Assembly (NCBI GenBank): GCA_048772705.1
Contig: JBLWGC010000174.1
Location: 1-64,000, forward strand
Length of the DNA: 64,000 bases
Direction of reading: 5' to 3'
DNA from: Leidyana gryllorum EB-2025a
Taxonomy: Eukaryota > Apicomplexa
Made by a program: the position numbers and the translations under genes. The notes under the pieces were generated by a model. That model worked only from the letters and a program-made list of their open reading frames with translations. It had not been told where the DNA came from and ran no database searches. Below are positions 63,131-64,000 of this stretch, piece after piece (within the stretch, counting starts at the first letter, position 1; each line of letters opens with the position of its first letter).

Positions 63131-63220
63131 GCCTAGCCGGTGGTTCAACCCGCGCGGGTATAGTCGAGAGACTCGTCTCACTATGTGAAGTATCACTCAA
63201 TGCCATGAGGTAGGCACAGA

Positions 63221-63293
63221 GGGAGGCTAGCCCAGATGATGAAACGGTGGCTTAGTATACGAAAGGTTCTGGGATCGATTCCCAACCCATCCG
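63221..63293 (+). pseudogene. Ala-derived relic (R-Ala)
   Basis: As 48021. Confidence 0.58.
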
Positions 63294-63304
63294 AACTACG
63301 TAGA

Positions 63305-63361
63305 TGGAACCCAGGACTTCTTCCACCCGAAGGAAAAATCATACCACTAGACCAATCAGCC
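63305..63361 (-). pseudogene. tRNA-Pro (CGG), 3'-truncated
   Basis: 5' acceptor to B box GGGTTCC present; joined to the R-Ala flank at GATGGAACC, so the 3' acceptor is lost. Confidence 0.65.
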
Positions 63362-63449
63362 GCCTGTCGGTCGTGAAACCCGCTAAATACAGTCCAGAGA
63401 GTGGTCATACGATGTTGAGAACAAAAAACTGCGATGGGGTCTGCACAAT

Positions 63450-63522
63450 GGGCGACTAGCTCAAATGGTAGAGCGCTCGCTTAGCATGCGAGAGGTACTG
63501 GGATCGATGCCCAGGTCGTCCA
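63450..63522 (+). tRNA. tRNA-Ala-AGC: tRNA-Ala (AGC)
   Basis: Intact; its flank equals that of 1433. Confidence 0.96.
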
Positions 63523-63613
63523 AACTTCGTAGTTTTCAACTGCCGGTATTTTTACGACCTTGGAAGGGTCCAAGAGCACAAGTGCCGTCTAGAGAGTACG
63601 GTGCCGCAGAACC

Positions 63614-63686
63614 CGGTCCTGGTAGCTTTCGAACCTGCGACTTTGTGGTTAACAGCCACACGCTCTGCCGACTGAGCTACCAGACC
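63614..63686 (-). tRNA. tRNA-Asn-GTT: tRNA-Asn (GTT)
   Basis: Duplicate of 21383 with the GGTCTGG acceptor variant. Confidence 0.8.
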
Positions 63687-63808
63687 CAGTGACAATCTTT
63701 CAGAGGTTAGTAGAGAGACCCTTCATCTTCTACCGAAGAATTTTGCAGCCCTCTCAGGTCGTTATCGAGACCTGAGAGACCAGCCAGAAAAGCTTGAGCT
63801 TGTGAGCA

Positions 63809-63880
63809 AGCCTTCTGCCGGAATCGAACCGGCGACCTTTCGCTTACTAAGCGAATGCTCTGCCCCTAAGCTAAGAAGGC
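63809..63880 (-). tRNA. tRNA-Thr-AGT: tRNA-Thr (AGT)
   Basis: Intact; duplicate of 21578 without its stem mismatch. Confidence 0.96.
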
Positions 63881-63968
63881 AATGCAAGCCGAAGATCACG
63901 AATCAGACACTATTGACGGAGATTGCTGGGCACTTTGCTCAAGTATTCCACTGACTTCAACCACTGAC

Positions 63969-64000
63969 TTCCACTGCCGGACTTGAGCGCGGAGCTTGCA
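63969..64000 (-). pseudogene. Glu-like tRNA (E6), cut by window end
   Basis: 3' acceptor and T arm identical to 21738; the rest lies outside. Confidence 0.55.

Noticed and set aside
1-64000. Phage or bacterial tRNA array
   Set aside because: A34 anticodons in all four-codon boxes, the A1:T72 initiator with A54, Tyr C1:G72 with an intron, and no encoded CCA all point to a eukaryotic nucleus.
1-64000. tRNA-derived SINE family
   Set aside because: Units lack a tRNA-unrelated body, poly-A or simple-repeat tail and target-site duplications, and many different tRNA families are involved.
1-64000. CRISPR-like or satellite organisation
   Set aside because: Repeats are dispersed cassettes with variable spacing, not short regular repeats with unique spacers.

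Overview
The window is a dense nuclear tRNA-gene array from a eukaryote. I find about 220 tRNA genes that are intact or lightly damaged, plus about 100 tRNA-derived pseudogenes, fragments and chimeras, on both strands, roughly one tRNA-like unit per 200 bases. I see no protein gene, rRNA, CRISPR array or transposase. The eukaryotic assignment rests on four things. The four-codon boxes use A34 anticodons (Ala AGC, Pro AGG, Thr AGT, Ser AGA, Val AAC, Leu AAG, Ile AAT). The initiator tRNA-Met has A1:T72 and A54. tRNA-Tyr has C1:G72 and an intron 3' of position 37. No gene encodes a 3' CCA. Sequences differ clearly from vertebrate, fly and yeast tRNAs. A protist such as an oomycete or another stramenopile is a guess, not a result.

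All 20 amino acids are represented: Ala AGC/TGC/CGC, Arg ACG/TCG/TCT/CCT, Asn GTT, Asp GTC, Cys GCA, Gln CTG/TTG, Glu CTC/TTC, Gly GCC/CCC/TCC, His GTG, Ile AAT/TAT, Leu CAG/AAG/CAA, Lys TTT/CTT, initiator and elongator Met, Phe GAA, Pro AGG/CGG, Ser AGA/TGA/CGA/GCT, Thr AGT/CGT/TGT, Trp CCA, Tyr GTA (7-nt intron) and Val AAC/CAC/TAC. I did not find Leu TAA/TAG, Pro TGG, Arg CCG or Sec.

The layout is a mosaic of duplicated cassettes. The largest pair is 24780-32200, repeated in the same direction at 50014-55870. The second copy lacks 478 bp through an exchange between two Ser genes, and a further 1086 bp through an exchange between two Gly/Met/Pro/Ala/Asn cassettes. An inverted pair (8655-11700 against 28180-31254) has further partial copies near 40977-42338 and 58530-59309. 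Smaller direct pairs are 4029-5231/46580-47784, 5159-6191/23991-25021, 14712-15320/59962-60574, 21383-21945/63614-64000, 42444-42757/59554-59867 and 2391-2954/19914-20458. Spacers are conserved along with their tRNAs, so each cassette can be followed through its rearrangements.

The most unusual content is a set of tRNA genes whose body belongs to one family while the anticodon belongs to another. Examples are Thr body with CAT, Met body with TAT, Ile body with CAT, Tyr body with GTT, Lys body with TTC or GTT, Pro body with AGC or CGT, Leu body with AAA or CAC, Val body with CGC, Ala body with AAG or AAC, and a Gln body with CTA, which would read UAG. There are also chimeric genes joined inside the B box. 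Canonical T-run terminators are nearly absent behind the genes. The genes share one job, supplying aminoacyl-tRNA for cytosolic translation; nothing here suggests any other pathway.
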